DNA of 64,000 nt from Stutzerimonas stutzeri (GCA_002339675.1 DDKB01000017.1:310001-374000); one strand, 5' to 3'; shown: positions 29,501 through 38,497, counted from the first letter of the stretch. Made by a program: numbers and translations. Notes: a model not told the origin generated them from the letters alone.

Positions 29501-29885
29501 CCTGATGCTGTCGCCCGCGGGCGATTGGCAGCTGGGCCCGCTGGCCAATGCCGCCGAGCTGCTCGAACCCTGGCTCGCGGCCTATCGCTGCGCCATCCGC
29601 GAGCCGCTGCCGCTGCTGCCGCGCAGCAGCCACGCTTTTGCCAAGGGCTACCGCAAACCGGCGCGCGGCAGCGAACCCATCGAGACGGCCCGCAAGCGGG
29701 CGCGGGAGGCCTGGGTAGGGGCTGAGTTCAGCCCCATCGCTGCCGAGTCGGAGGATCCCTGGAATGCCTTGGCCTTCCGCGACCGTGATCCGCTGGATGA
29801 GCGGTTCGAGACCCTGGCCGAACAGCTGATCGGGCCGGCGCTGGATGCATTGGCGAATGGAGAGGAGCAGAGCGATGACGTCTGA
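26574..29885 (+). CDS. recC: Exodeoxyribonuclease V subunit gamma, RecC
   Basis: A 1103-residue subunit of RecBCD, which loads on double-strand ends, recognises Chi and starts recombinational repair. The start MLSLYHAPDLETLGELATRLL, the VVTPSQGMGRWLTLELA motif, the middle motif (TFCTMVPMRSLPFRVVCLLGLDDGAFPR), and a degenerate nuclease-like C-terminus are typical of RecC. The ATG at 26574 was chosen because it gives the conserved N-terminus; earlier in-frame starts add a low-complexity stretch not seen in RecC. The usually tight junction with recB is interrupted here by a long palindromic element. The length is slightly below the ~1120-1160 I recall for pseudomonads. Confidence 0.95.
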   Translation: MLSLYHAPDLETLGELATRLLAQPLADPFAPALVVTPSQGMGRWLTLELARKQGIAMQLEIQLPAKFVWDLSRTVLGSLPEQSAFSPTTLTWRLYGWLCEPTNLELAPRLAQYLKGGDERRRLSLAAKIADVFDQYLLYRDDWLAAWERGETLDLGPDEAWQALLWRELTKDGHPHRARLLGDLLQRLYSDEPLPGLPERLLVFGISSLPPHHLRVLDGLARHVDVVVCALNPSREAWGEIRDIRELARQPESGADDWYLDVGHPLLASLGKQGRDFFDSLFSLTASEGSQDFGLYSEDEDLRDDSLLHALQNDILRLRTRQPDERITLAEDDRSLEVHIAHSPLREVEILHDQLLARFAADPELSPDQVVVLTPDIERYAPFIEAVFAPREGSPRIPYSLADRSLRAEMPLIEAFLELLMLAQSRFTAEEILAWLEQPAIARRAGIESEDLPLLRDWLRDAGVRWGRDGSQRARLGLPDESAFTWRQGLDRLLLGFAAPPQLAGDRAPLLGEHWPLDALEGARGQLLGRLVEFVERLGNLADQLARPRPLAEWADDLQVLIDTLFDEREAGDTLLLLSQACAALREQAVAAGLTRPIDLELVHQQLSAALQQGGGASGFLTGAVTFCTMVPMRSLPFRVVCLLGLDDGAFPRRTPPSGFDLIGRHPRRGDRARRLDDRYLLLETLLSAREALYLSYVGRDPRDNAVLPPSVLLSEVLEAVDMTATLPPADPVSGSADEPAPKTVSQKILVAHPLQPFSPRNFRDAPCAGFSLPWFRAAGRLAEPPQTQPQPFASLLAEPDEAWLTVEPSQLLQCFRHPARFLLEQRLGLRLADDQESLASDEPFDLEMPAWNGLRRLSLQAMEHGWSDDDERRMACAAGWLPTGELGQALWGKLRGPVRAFAPRLFELRPDAVPEPLPVDITLAGIRVHGWLDGVTPAGLFGWKLGKLGEWDLPPFWLRHLLLNLSATPGIERNSLMLSPAGDWQLGPLANAAELLEPWLAAYRCAIREPLPLLPRSSHAFAKGYRKPARGSEPIETARKRAREAWVGAEFSPIAAESEDPWNALAFRDRDPLDERFETLAEQLIGPALDALANGEEQSDDV

Positions 29886-29924
29886 AGCATTGTGTCTCCA
29901 CTTGCTGCCGTGCCTGTTCGGCGG

Positions 29925-30470
29925 TCAGGGTTTCGCCCCTGACGGGCGAGTCACTTTCTCTTTGCTTGTGCAAAGAGAAAGTAACCAAAGAGAAAGCACA
30001 CCCCGCATCCGGCCCCGGCTGCGCCGGGGTTCCCTCGCTCCATCCCTGCTTCGGCGGCACGCAGCCAAGGGCCATCCCTGGCCCATCACTGCTCTCGCGG
30101 CATCCATGCCGCTCAACCGCCTGCGCAGCGATTCCACTCGGCCTCCTGAGGGGCCCCGGTCCGCGGCGCCAGCTTATTTCGGTATCCGTGTCTCCGGTGT
30201 TGGCATCACCCGCACGCACTGTCAGGCCCCGCATGAATCCCCTTCAGGAGGCCGAGCGCAGGCGTTGTGTAGGGGGACGCGAGGCATGGATGCCGAGCGA
30301 GGAATGACGGGGCAGGGACGCCCCGTCATGACGTGCCCCCGGAGCAGCGCCGGAGCGAGGGAAGTCTGGCCGCGCAGCGGCCAGACCCGGATGTTGGGGC
30401 GCGCTTTCTTTTGCTTACTTTTCTTTGCGCGGGCAAAGAAAAGTAAGGCGCCCAGCGGGGCGCAACCCGA
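29925..30470. repeat. Long imperfect palindrome between recC and recB
   Basis: Two arms of about 230 bp (29925-30154 and 30239-30470) are imperfect reverse complements of each other around an ~84-bp centre. Matching landmarks: TCACTTTCTCTTTGC on the left against the complement of GCAAAGAAAAGTAAGG on the right; CCCTCGCTCC against GGAGCGAGGG (30353-30362); GGCATCCATGCC against GGCATGGATGCC; and CTCGGCCTCCTGAG against TTCAGGAGGCCGAG. Each outer end is itself a small hairpin. It has no transposase and no terminal direct repeats that I can see. Short open frames inside it are low in complexity and I do not call them genes. Similar AAAGAAAAGTAA-type sequences are familiar from Pseudomonas intergenic repeats. 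Confidence 0.85.
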
Positions 30471-30518
30471 GGGTGCGGCCAGCACTGCAAAGTCGGCTTT
30501 GGCTCGGAGGGTCATGCC

Positions 30519-33500
30519 ATGAAACTCGACCTGCTCGATTCCCCCTTCGATGGCCGCTCGCTGATCGAGGCCAGCGCCGGCACCGGAAAAACCTGGACGC
30601 TGACGGCGCTTTACGCCCGTTTGCTGCTGGAGCGACAGTTGTCGGTGGGGCAGATCCTCGTGGTGACCTACACCACCGCCGCCACCGCCGAGCTGCGCGA
30701 GCGCATCCGTGCACGGCTGGCCGACCTATTGGCGGTCTATGACGGCACACCCAGCGATGACGACTTCCTCAATCGGCTGCATGCGCGCTACCCGGACGAA
30801 GCCTCGCGGCGGCGCCTGTTGCTGGCCGTGCACGGCTTCGACGAGGCGGCGATCTTCACCATCCATGGCTTCTGCCAGCGCGCGTTGCAGGACGCGGCGT
30901 TCGAAGCCGGTGGCGATTTCGACAGCGAGCTGACCGCCGACGACCGCGAGATCATCGATGCGCTGCTCGCCGACGCCTGGCGCAGCGAGCTGGCCGACGC
31001 TGATCCGGCCTGGGCGCGCTTCCTGGCCAAGAGTCGGATCACACCGCAGTGGTTACGCCAGCGGCTGCGCAGCCATCTGGGCAAGCCCTATCTGCGGGTC
31101 GAACCCCAGGGCGCACCGGTCGCCGCTAATTTGCACCCGGTGGAGGCTGCCTGGCAGCGCGCGGCCGAGTTGTGGAAGCAGGCCGGCACCGCCTGGGTCG
31201 CCGAACTGCTGGCCCATGGCGGCCTGAGCCAGAGCACCCACAAGAGCATCAAGTTTGCCCCCTGGCAGGCGGAGCTGGACGCCTATTTCGCCGACCCGGC
31301 GGTGATGTTCGACCTGCCCGAGGGGGCCGCGAAATTCGGTGTCCGTGCGCTGAGCAAGGCCTGCAAGAAGGGGAATGACGCGCCCGTGTGTGAGCTGGCC
31401 CATGCACTGGACGCGCTGGCCGATCAGGTTGCCGAGGCGTTGCCAGCGGGCAAGCAGCGACTGATCGCGCTACAGGTCGCGCTACTGGAGCGGCTCAACC
31501 GTGAGCTGCCCGAGCGCAAGGCGGCGCAGCGGCTGCTGGCCTTCGATGATTTGCTCAACCGTCTGGATCAGGCGTTGCAAGGGCCGGTCGGCGAAGACCT
31601 GGCGGCCTCGCTGCGCGCCACCTATCCACTGGCGCTGATCGACGAATTCCAGGACACCGACCCGATCCAGTACGCCATCTTCAACCGCATTTATGCAGAG
31701 GCCAGCGAGGCGTCGCTGTGTTTCGTCGGCGATCCCAAGCAGGCGATCTATGCCTTTCGCGGTGCGGACCTGGCGACCTACATGACCGCCAAGCAACAGG
31801 CCGACCGCGAGCCCTTCAACCTGCCGACCAACTACCGCTCGACGCCCGCGCTGATCGCCGCCCTGAACCAGCTGTTCAAGCACCCTCAACCTTTTGCCCA
31901 ACCGGATCTCCGCTATCCGGCCGTCGGCGCGGCCGACAAGCCGCGCGCCACGCTGCGTCTGGTGGAAGAGGGCGAGGCGGCGCCGCTGTCGCTGGTCTGG
32001 CTCGGCGACGATCCGCTGGGCAAGGGCGAGGCCGCAGGACTGGCGGCGAGCGACACCGCACGACGCATCGCCCTGCAGCTGGCGGCTGCCGCCGAAGGCC
32101 GGGCAGGCTTCGACAAGGACGGCCGCTTCACCCCGCTCAAGGGCGGCGATATCGCCGTGCTGGTGGCCAACCATCGGCAGGCCGGGATGATTGCCGATGA
32201 GCTGGCCGCCCGCGGCGTGCCCAGCGTACGGCGTGGGCGCGACAGCGTCTGGCGCAGCGAGGAGGCCGGTGAGCTGGCCGCGGTGCTGGCCGCCTATGCC
32301 GAGCCCGGTCGCGAAGGCTTGCTGCGCTATGCCCTTGCCACCCGATTGTTGGGCCGCAGCGCCGCCGATCTGGCCCGCTGCCAGGACGATCAGCAGCAGT
32401 GGGATGCCGAGCGCGAAGCCGCCGAGCGCTATCACCAGCTCTGGCAGCAGCAGGGTTTCATGCGCGTGTTCCGTGCCTGGCTCGATGAGCAGGCGGTGGC
32501 CGAACGGCTGCTGGCGCGGGTCGATGGCGAGCGGCGGCTGACCAACCTCCTGCACCTGGGTGAGCTGCTCCAGGCCGAAAGCCTGTTGCGCCCCGGACTG
32601 GAGCCGCTGCTCGCCTGGTTCAACGCGCAACGCGGCAGCGAAGGCGCGGGAGAGGAAGCCCTGCTGCGCCTGGAAAGCGATGCCGAGCGGGTGCAGATCG
32701 TCACCATCCACACCAGCAAGGGCCTGGAATACCCGTTGGTGTTCTGCCCGTTCCTGTGGGACGGCAAGCTGCTCGGCAAAAACCGCGACAGCGCTCGCTG
32801 CCACGGCGCTGATGGCCAGCCGCTGCTGGATCTTGGCAGTGATGAATTGGAGGACAACCTCGACCGCGCTCGCGAGGAAGTCTTTGCCGAACAGCTGCGA
32901 CTGGCCTACGTCGCGCTGACCCGCGCCCGTGACAGGCTTTGGCTGCATTGGGGGCCGGTGTGCCTGTGCAAGCCGAAGAAGGACGGCACGCTCGCCGACG
33001 AAGGCCTGCACACCAGCGCTCTGGCCTGGCTGCTGCACGGCCGTGAATTGCCGGGTGAGCATCCGCTGAGCGAACTGGGCAACCATCTGGCGGACCTCAA
33101 CGGCGGCAGCCTGCGCCTGGCCATCGAGCGGCTGGTGCAAGGGAGCGAGGGTCATATGGCCTGCCTGCCGCTAGAGTCACGCGAGGCCAGCGCGCAGGGC
33201 CCCGGCCGGGCCATGCCACCGGAGCAGCTGTCACAACTCAATCGCAGCCTGCACAGTGCCTGGCGCATCGGCAGTTTTTCCGGCCTTGCCGCCGGCATGC
33301 ACATGGAGGCGCCCGACCGCGACGCCCTGGCTATCCCCGATGCTGGCGAGCCGGGCAGTGGCTTCTTCGCCTTTCCCCGCGGTGCACGGGCCGGGACCTG
33401 CCTGCACGCGATCCTCGAAGATTGGGCGCGCGGCAAAGCGGCATTGCCTGATTTGGTCGAACCTGCGCTGCAAGCCTACGGCCTGCCGCTGGAATGGAAG

Positions 33501-34067
33501 GTGATCGCCACCGAGCATCTGCAACGGGTGCTCGACACCGATCTGGACGACACCGGCCTGACGCTCGCCGCGTTGCAATCGGCCCGACGCCTGCCGGAAC
33601 TGGGCTTCACCTTTCCCGTACGGGATCTGGACGTGGCGCGGCTGCGCACGTTGCTGACTGATCCGACCCATGGCCTCGCCGCCCCCTTGCGGGAGGCTGC
33701 GGCGCGGCTGGAATTCGACAGTCTCAAGGGCTTTCTCAAAGGCTTTATCGACCTGACCTTCGAGCACGACGGCCGCTGGTACATCGCCGACTACAAATCC
33801 AACTGGCTCGGCCCGGATGCCAGCTACTACGGTGGCGAGCGGCTGCTGCAGGCGCTGGCAGGCGAGCATTACTACCTGCAATACCTGATCTACCTGGTAG
33901 CGCTGCGCCGCTTCCTGCGTCAGCGCCTGGCCGATTTCCGCGACGAGCAGCTGGGGGGAGCCTTCTACCTGTTCCTGCGGGGCATGCCTAAAGCCGGTGT
34001 CTATTTCGCAAGGCCAAAAGACGCACTACTCGATGCGCTGGACCGGTTGTTTGAGGAGGGGCGGTGA
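30519..34067 (+). CDS. recB: Exodeoxyribonuclease V subunit beta, RecB
   Basis: A 1182-residue helicase-nuclease, near the 1180 of E. coli RecB. The N-terminal UvrD/SF1 helicase has Walker A ASAGTGKT (18-25), LIDEFQDTDPIQ (motif II), VGDPKQAIYAFRGAD (motif III) and HTSKGLEYPLVFCPF (motif V). The C-terminal nuclease has Asp1078 in GFIDLTF and Asp1091/Lys1093 in IADYKSNWLG, the same 13-residue spacing as the catalytic Asp1067 and Asp1080/Lys1082 of E. coli. All catalytic residues look intact. The ribosome site GGAGGG precedes the ATG. Transcription from recC must pass the palindrome to reach it. Confidence 0.96.
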   Translation: MKLDLLDSPFDGRSLIEASAGTGKTWTLTALYARLLLERQLSVGQILVVTYTTAATAELRERIRARLADLLAVYDGTPSDDDFLNRLHARYPDEASRRRLLLAVHGFDEAAIFTIHGFCQRALQDAAFEAGGDFDSELTADDREIIDALLADAWRSELADADPAWARFLAKSRITPQWLRQRLRSHLGKPYLRVEPQGAPVAANLHPVEAAWQRAAELWKQAGTAWVAELLAHGGLSQSTHKSIKFAPWQAELDAYFADPAVMFDLPEGAAKFGVRALSKACKKGNDAPVCELAHALDALADQVAEALPAGKQRLIALQVALLERLNRELPERKAAQRLLAFDDLLNRLDQALQGPVGEDLAASLRATYPLALIDEFQDTDPIQYAIFNRIYAEASEASLCFVGDPKQAIYAFRGADLATYMTAKQQADREPFNLPTNYRSTPALIAALNQLFKHPQPFAQPDLRYPAVGAADKPRATLRLVEEGEAAPLSLVWLGDDPLGKGEAAGLAASDTARRIALQLAAAAEGRAGFDKDGRFTPLKGGDIAVLVANHRQAGMIADELAARGVPSVRRGRDSVWRSEEAGELAAVLAAYAEPGREGLLRYALATRLLGRSAADLARCQDDQQQWDAEREAAERYHQLWQQQGFMRVFRAWLDEQAVAERLLARVDGERRLTNLLHLGELLQAESLLRPGLEPLLAWFNAQRGSEGAGEEALLRLESDAERVQIVTIHTSKGLEYPLVFCPFLWDGKLLGKNRDSARCHGADGQPLLDLGSDELEDNLDRAREEVFAEQLRLAYVALTRARDRLWLHWGPVCLCKPKKDGTLADEGLHTSALAWLLHGRELPGEHPLSELGNHLADLNGGSLRLAIERLVQGSEGHMACLPLESREASAQGPGRAMPPEQLSQLNRSLHSAWRIGSFSGLAAGMHMEAPDRDALAIPDAGEPGSGFFAFPRGARAGTCLHAILEDWARGKAALPDLVEPALQAYGLPLEWKVIATEHLQRVLDTDLDDTGLTLAALQSARRLPELGFTFPVRDLDVARLRTLLTDPTHGLAAPLREAAARLEFDSLKGFLKGFIDLTFEHDGRWYIADYKSNWLGPDASYYGGERLLQALAGEHYYLQYLIYLVALRRFLRQRLADFRDEQLGGAFYLFLRGMPKAGVYFARPKDALLDALDRLFEEGR

Positions 34068-34140
34068 TGCGTGTGGGGTCTGTTGAAATCATCGGATTGC
34101 AGTTTGCGTCAGTCCACTCTGTTCATCCTGCTGAGCTTAT

Positions 34141-34224
34141 CGGTGGGCTGAAGCACATCCTACAGGCGGTGCGCTCGGATAGCTCTGTAGGGTGGGCCGG
34201 GCGGCGTTCTGCTTCAGCCCACCG
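34141..34224. repeat. REP-like palindrome between recB and recD
   Basis: CGGTGGGCTGAAGCA (34141-34155) is the exact reverse complement of TGCTTCAGCCCACCG (34210-34224). The inner part contains GTAGGGTGGGCC. The same GTAGGGTGGGC...GCCCACC vocabulary recurs at 49589-49606, 49699-49716 and 57789-57810. It fills most of the 196-bp recB-recD gap. Confidence 0.8.
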
Positions 34225-34263
34225 TTGGACCTACCGTCCAGCACCTTCTGCGAGGCTTACCCG

Positions 34264-36111
34264 ATGACGCTTCGTTCAGAGTTACCCCTCGGCCCACTGG
34301 AACGCGCCTTTATCGCCAGCCTGCAGCGCCTCGAGCCTGAGACGCCGGAAATGATCCTGCTCGCTGCCGCGCTCTGCTGCGAGGCGCTGGCATCGGGTGA
34401 CGTTTGCCTGCCGCTCCAACGCTTCGCCGGCAAGCGCCCATGGCCTGAGGTCGACCTCAGCCTGCCGTCGCTGGGGCCATGGCGGGCCCAGCTGGAGGCC
34501 TCGCCGCTGGTCGGCGCGCCCGACGATTACGCGCCGCTGACGCTGGTCGGTGACCGGCTCTATCTCGCCCGTTACCAAGCCTACGAACAACAGCTGGCCG
34601 AGCAATTGCTGACCCGCGCCGCAGACGCACCGGATGTCGATGAAGCGCGATTGAGCGACAGCCTGGCGCGCTTGTTCGCCTTCAACCAGCAACGCCCCGA
34701 CTGGCAGCGATTGGCAGCGGCCCAGGCGGTACGTCGGCGTTTGGCGGTGATCTCCGGCGGCCCCGGTACCGGCAAGACCACCACCGTGGTGCGCCTGCTG
34801 GCGGCGCTGCTGGAACAGCCGGGCGGCGAGCGGCTGGCCATCGGCCTCGCCGCCCCCACCGGCAAGGCGGCGGCGCGTATGGCCGAAGCGATCCGTAATG
34901 CCAAGGCCGAGCTGCCGGTCAGTGATGCGGTGAAGGAGGCGCTACCGGACGAGGCGCGCACCCTGCATCGCCTACTCGGCAGCCGCGGTGACAGCCCGAA
35001 AGTGCGCCACGACGCGGCCAACCCGCTGGCGCTGGACGTGTTGGTCGTCGATGAAGCCTCGATGGTCGACCTGGCGCTGATGGCCAAACTGGTCGCCGCG
35101 CTGCCACCGAAGGCGCGGCTGATCCTGCTCGGCGACAAGGATCAGCTGGCGGCGGTGGAGGCCGGCGCGGTGTTCGCCGAACTCTGCGAAGGGCGCGGTT
35201 TCGATGCCGAGGCGGCCGCGGATCTCGAGCGCATCACCGGCCAGCCCGTAGCGGTCGAGACGCCGCGCTCGCGCCTCGGCGATGCGGTGGTGTTGCTGAC
35301 CCACAGCCACCGTTTCGCCGGCGACAGCGGCATCGGCGAACTGGCGCGGCGGATCAATGCTGGCGACGCCAAGGGCACGGTTGCGCTGCTGCAGGAGGGA
35401 CGCGCAGACCTCGCCTGGAACGAGGCGCCTAGCCCAGCGGCGCTGATCGAACGGCTCGAGCAAGGCTATTCGCCTTATCTGCAGGCCGCGCGGCAGGCCG
35501 ATCCAACCGCTGCTTTTGACGCCTTCAATAGCTTCCGTGCGCTCACCGCCCAGCGCGAAGGCGCCTTTGGCGTCAGCGGCATCAACGAGGCGCTGGAGGC
35601 GCGTTTCAAGCGCCGCCTCGGCGTGGCGAGCCGCGAGCGCTGGTATCCCGGCCGCGCGGTGATGGTGCGGCAGAACGATTACGCGCTGGGCCTGTTCAAC
35701 GGCGATATCGGCCTGTGCCTGAAAACCGAACAGGGCCTGCGGGTGTTCTTCGAGGGCGACGAGGGCTATCGCGGCTTCGCACCAGCGCGGCTGCCGAGCC
35801 ATGACAGCGCCTTCGCCATGACGGTGCACAAGAGCCAGGGCTCGGAGTTCGCCGAGGTGTTGCTGGCGCTGCCCGAGCAACCCAGCCCGCTGCTGACGCG
35901 TTCGCTGTTCTACACCGGCATCACCCGGGCCAAGCGCAAGGTGGAGATCTGGGCACTGCCGGCACGGCTGGCCGAAGCGGTCATCACCCGCGCCGAGCGG
36001 GCTGCGGGTCTGGCCGAGCGACTGGGTTGCGGCGGCAAGCGGCCCGCGGAGGAGGCGACGGGCCGATCGCTGCCGGCAGGCGAGCCGGCGGACCAGCTCA
36101 GCCTGTTCTAA
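34264..36111 (+). CDS. recD: Exodeoxyribonuclease V subunit alpha, RecD
   Basis: A 615-residue SF1B helicase (E. coli RecD has 608), the fast 5'-3' motor of RecBCD. Visible motifs: Walker A ISGGPGTGKTTTVVRLL (near residue 163), AAPTGKAAARM, VVDEASMVDLALM (motif II), LLGDKDQLAAVEAGAVF (motif III), AMTVHKSQGSEFAEV (motif V) and LFYTGITRAKRKVEI (motif VI). The ATG at 34264 was chosen because upstream in-frame codons run through the REP-like repeat and have no family similarity. It is probably transcribed with recB. Confidence 0.95.
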   Translation: MTLRSELPLGPLERAFIASLQRLEPETPEMILLAAALCCEALASGDVCLPLQRFAGKRPWPEVDLSLPSLGPWRAQLEASPLVGAPDDYAPLTLVGDRLYLARYQAYEQQLAEQLLTRAADAPDVDEARLSDSLARLFAFNQQRPDWQRLAAAQAVRRRLAVISGGPGTGKTTTVVRLLAALLEQPGGERLAIGLAAPTGKAAARMAEAIRNAKAELPVSDAVKEALPDEARTLHRLLGSRGDSPKVRHDAANPLALDVLVVDEASMVDLALMAKLVAALPPKARLILLGDKDQLAAVEAGAVFAELCEGRGFDAEAAADLERITGQPVAVETPRSRLGDAVVLLTHSHRFAGDSGIGELARRINAGDAKGTVALLQEGRADLAWNEAPSPAALIERLEQGYSPYLQAARQADPTAAFDAFNSFRALTAQREGAFGVSGINEALEARFKRRLGVASRERWYPGRAVMVRQNDYALGLFNGDIGLCLKTEQGLRVFFEGDEGYRGFAPARLPSHDSAFAMTVHKSQGSEFAEVLLALPEQPSPLLTRSLFYTGITRAKRKVEIWALPARLAEAVITRAERAAGLAERLGCGGKRPAEEATGRSLPAGEPADQLSLF

Positions 36112-36240
36112 GCGTGCTCGGCTGCCCGAAGCCGGCACGATCGCCGCGCATCGCGTCCCGTTTCGTGAAGCGGTTGTGCGTAAGCGACGGCCGTTTCTGA
36201 TCCGATGGCCGTTCGCCGATAACCGACTCCGGAACACGCG

Positions 36241-36696
36241 ATGAAATCCTTCTTCTTCCTGCTCTGGGCCTTGCTGGGCCTGCCGCTGGCGGGTGCAGCG
36301 CTGCGCGAGCTGTGGCTCGATCCGTCGCTCGCCTCTGCGTTCGCCCTGTTGGTGGTGGCTTATTACTTGCTTTGTTGCTTTCAGCTGATCCGTGCCGCCT
36401 ATCGGCCCTGGGGCCTGCTCGGGCCGCGACGTGGCAGCGGTTACTGGTTGTGCCTGGCGATGCTGCCGCTCGCCCTGGTGCCCTTGAGTGCGGCCTATGA
36501 CATCTGGCGGGCCGGCGCGTATCGCCTGGAGTCCGAGAGCGGCCAGGCGCACCTGGGCCTGGCCCTGTTCCGGCAACTGCTGGGATGGCTGCAGGAAGGC
36601 GTCGGCTATCTGGGGCCCCTGCTGGTGCTAGTCGTCAGCGGTATCGGCATGGCGCTGCTGCTGTTGCGCCTGTCGCGCGGCCAGATCGTGCGCTGA
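36241..36696 (+). CDS. Small membrane protein of unknown function
   Basis: A 151-residue hydrophobic protein with about four predicted membrane helices (near 3-22, 32-54, 67-88 and 118-145). I do not recognise a family. It is basic at the end (LLLLRLSRGQIVR) and has no Cys pair or charged cluster that suggests a reaction. It lies 129 bp after recD and 88 bp before a periplasmic binding protein gene on the same strand. The base composition is like its neighbours. It is a likely real gene because of clean codon use and its start at 36241, but the ribosome site is weak. Confidence 0.6.
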   Translation: MKSFFFLLWALLGLPLAGAALRELWLDPSLASAFALLVVAYYLLCCFQLIRAAYRPWGLLGPRRGSGYWLCLAMLPLALVPLSAAYDIWRAGAYRLESESGQAHLGLALFRQLLGWLQEGVGYLGPLLVLVVSGIGMALLLLRLSRGQIVR

Positions 36697-36784
36697 TGGG
36701 TCGCTATCGGTACGCAGGCAGGCCGTCATGGCTTTCGGTTAGGGTGCCGGTTTGTGCGCTGTTGGATGACGAAGGGAGGCCTGA

Positions 36785-37570
36785 ATGAAGGGACGTGGAG
36801 CCAGGGGGCTGTTGCTCGGCCTGGCGATCAGCCTGGCCGCTCAGGCCGACGAGGTTCGGCTGGTCACCGGCGACGATTATGCACCGCTGACCAGCCGGTC
36901 GCTGGCCGGTGCCGGGCTGCTGACCGAAGTAGTGCGCGCGGCCTTCGCCCAGAGCGGGATGCAGGCGTCGCTGGCCTGGCAACCCTGGAACCGCGGTTAC
37001 CGGATGACCCTGGAGGGCGACTACGACGCGACCTTCCCCTATATACGCGCCGCCTGGCGGGAAAAGGATTTCTTCTATTCGGCGCCGTTGTACCTGTCCG
37101 AGCAGCACCTGTTCAGCCGTGCCGGCGAACCCGTCGAGCCTGGCGATCTGGCGCGCATGAGCGGCCGGCGCTTGTGCCAGCCGCTGGGTTGGCAGTTGCC
37201 GGCGCCGGTCCAGGCACTGGTCAGCAGGGGCGTGCTGAAGCGGCATTCGCCGCCGGGGCTCGGCGAATGTGCGCAGCTGTTGTTGCTCGGCCGCGACGAC
37301 CTGTTCCTGGCGGATCGGCGATTGGGTGAGTTCGCTTTGCACTCGACCGGGGCACCGCTGGCGCGCTTCCATGTGTCCTCCGCGGTGGTGGGCCGCGAGA
37401 CGATGCACCTCATCGTGCCGCGCCGTCAGCCTGGCGGCGAGGCGCTGGTCAAGCGTTTCGACAGCGGCCTGCAGGCGCTGCGTACCAGCGGCGCGTACCA
37501 GCGCTTGATCGATTCCTTCGCACGCGTCGAACCCGACGGCGCGGGGCCTCTGGCCAGCGACACGCGCTGA
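36785..37570 (+). CDS. Periplasmic solute-binding protein, SBP_bac_3 type
   Basis: A 261-residue exported protein: signal peptide to residue 21 (SLAAQA|DEV), then the family-3 binding fold opening VRLVTGDDYAPLTSRSLAGAGLLTEVVRAAFAQ. It resembles orphan amino-acid-binding-like proteins of pseudomonads that have no partner ABC permease; none is encoded nearby here. It may sense or scavenge a polar solute. The ribosome site is GGGAGG. Its stop is nine bases from the convergent AEC transporter stop. Ligand unknown. Confidence 0.8.
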   Translation: MKGRGARGLLLGLAISLAAQADEVRLVTGDDYAPLTSRSLAGAGLLTEVVRAAFAQSGMQASLAWQPWNRGYRMTLEGDYDATFPYIRAAWREKDFFYSAPLYLSEQHLFSRAGEPVEPGDLARMSGRRLCQPLGWQLPAPVQALVSRGVLKRHSPPGLGECAQLLLLGRDDLFLADRRLGEFALHSTGAPLARFHVSSAVVGRETMHLIVPRRQPGGEALVKRFDSGLQALRTSGAYQRLIDSFARVEPDGAGPLASDTR

Positions 37571-37579
37571 CAGGGCGCG

Positions 37580-38497
37580 TCAGCGATCGAGCAGGGTCAG
37601 CACCAGTGGCAGGCTGGCCGCGGCGAGCAGCGTTTGCAGGGTGATGATCCCGGCCATCAGGTGACTGTCGCCGCCGAGCTGGCGGGTCAGGACGTAGGCG
37701 GTGGGGGCGGTGGGCAGCGCGAAGAACAGCACGATGATGGTGGTCTCCATGCTCGGCAGCTGCAACAGCCAGGCCACGCCAAAGGCCAGCAAGGGCACCG
37801 CCAGCAGGCGCACGGCACTGTTCCATCCCAATGCAGGAATTTCGCCGCCCAGTTCCTTTGGCTTCAGAGCCGCGCCGACGCACAGCAGGCCCAGCGGCAG
37901 GCTGGCGGCGGCCAGCAGGCCGAGCAGGCGGTCGGTGCCGCCGGGCAGGCCCAGTCCAGACAGATTCACCAGCGCGCCGGTCACGCAAGCAAGGATCAGC
38001 GGATTCTTCGCAATCGGCAGCAGCAGTCCGCGCACGCTGACACCGCGCTCGGCGGTCAGCGCCCAGACCGACATCACGTTCACCGTCGGCACCATCAGTG
38101 CCAGCATCAACGCGGCCATGGCCAGCCCCTCCTGGCCGAACAGGCTGCCGACGGCCGCCAGACCCAGGTAGGTATTGAAGCGCAGTGTGCCTTGGGCAAA
38201 GGCGCCGAAGCGCGCCGCCGGCCAGTCGCGCAGGCGTTTGCACAGCAGCAGCGCGACCCAGGCCAGGCCCAGCGCCAGCAGCACGGCACCGGCCAGGCGC
38301 GGCAGTGCCGGATTGTCCAGCGGGGCCTTGGCCAGGCTGCTGAACAGCAGGGCGGGAAACAGGACGAAATAGTTGATGCGTTCGGCGCCAGGCCAGAAGG
38401 CCTCGCTGGGGAAGTCGCGCAGGCGTAGGAAATAGCCGGCGACAATCAGGGCGAACAGGGGCCAGAGGGCAAGCAGCAGTGCGGTCACGCGATACAT
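37580..38497 (-). CDS. AEC-family transporter
   Basis: A 305-residue inner-membrane protein with about ten helices, the usual length of the auxin efflux carrier family. It shows the typical inverted-repeat organisation, with NTYLGLAAVGSLFGQEGLAMAALML in the first half and ALPTAPTAYVLTRQLGGDSHLMAGIITLQTLLA in the second. Bacterial members export or exchange organic acids such as malate; the substrate here is unknown. The start at 38497 (MYRVTALLLALWPLFALIVAGYF) was chosen because it begins the first membrane helix; the upstream extension is low in similarity to the family. Confidence 0.85.
   Translation of the reverse strand: MYRVTALLLALWPLFALIVAGYFLRLRDFPSEAFWPGAERINYFVLFPALLFSSLAKAPLDNPALPRLAGAVLLALGLAWVALLLCKRLRDWPAARFGAFAQGTLRFNTYLGLAAVGSLFGQEGLAMAALMLALMVPTVNVMSVWALTAERGVSVRGLLLPIAKNPLILACVTGALVNLSGLGLPGGTDRLLGLLAAASLPLGLLCVGAALKPKELGGEIPALGWNSAVRLLAVPLLAFGVAWLLQLPSMETTIIVLFFALPTAPTAYVLTRQLGGDSHLMAGIITLQTLLAAASLPLVLTLLDR

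Noticed and set aside
27933..29633. A 566-codon open frame antisense to recC
   Set aside because: Low-complexity Gln/Arg-rich translation; recC is clear on the other strand.
29845..30522. Open frames across the recC-recB palindrome on both strands
   Set aside because: They follow the palindrome itself, giving mirrored low-complexity peptides (for example FFARAKKSK), and have no ribosome site. Treated as repeat, not genes.
31482..33155. A 557-codon open frame antisense to recB
   Set aside because: It is a product of GC-rich third-position bias on the opposite strand; its translation has no family signature, while recB on the + strand has complete helicase and nuclease motifs.
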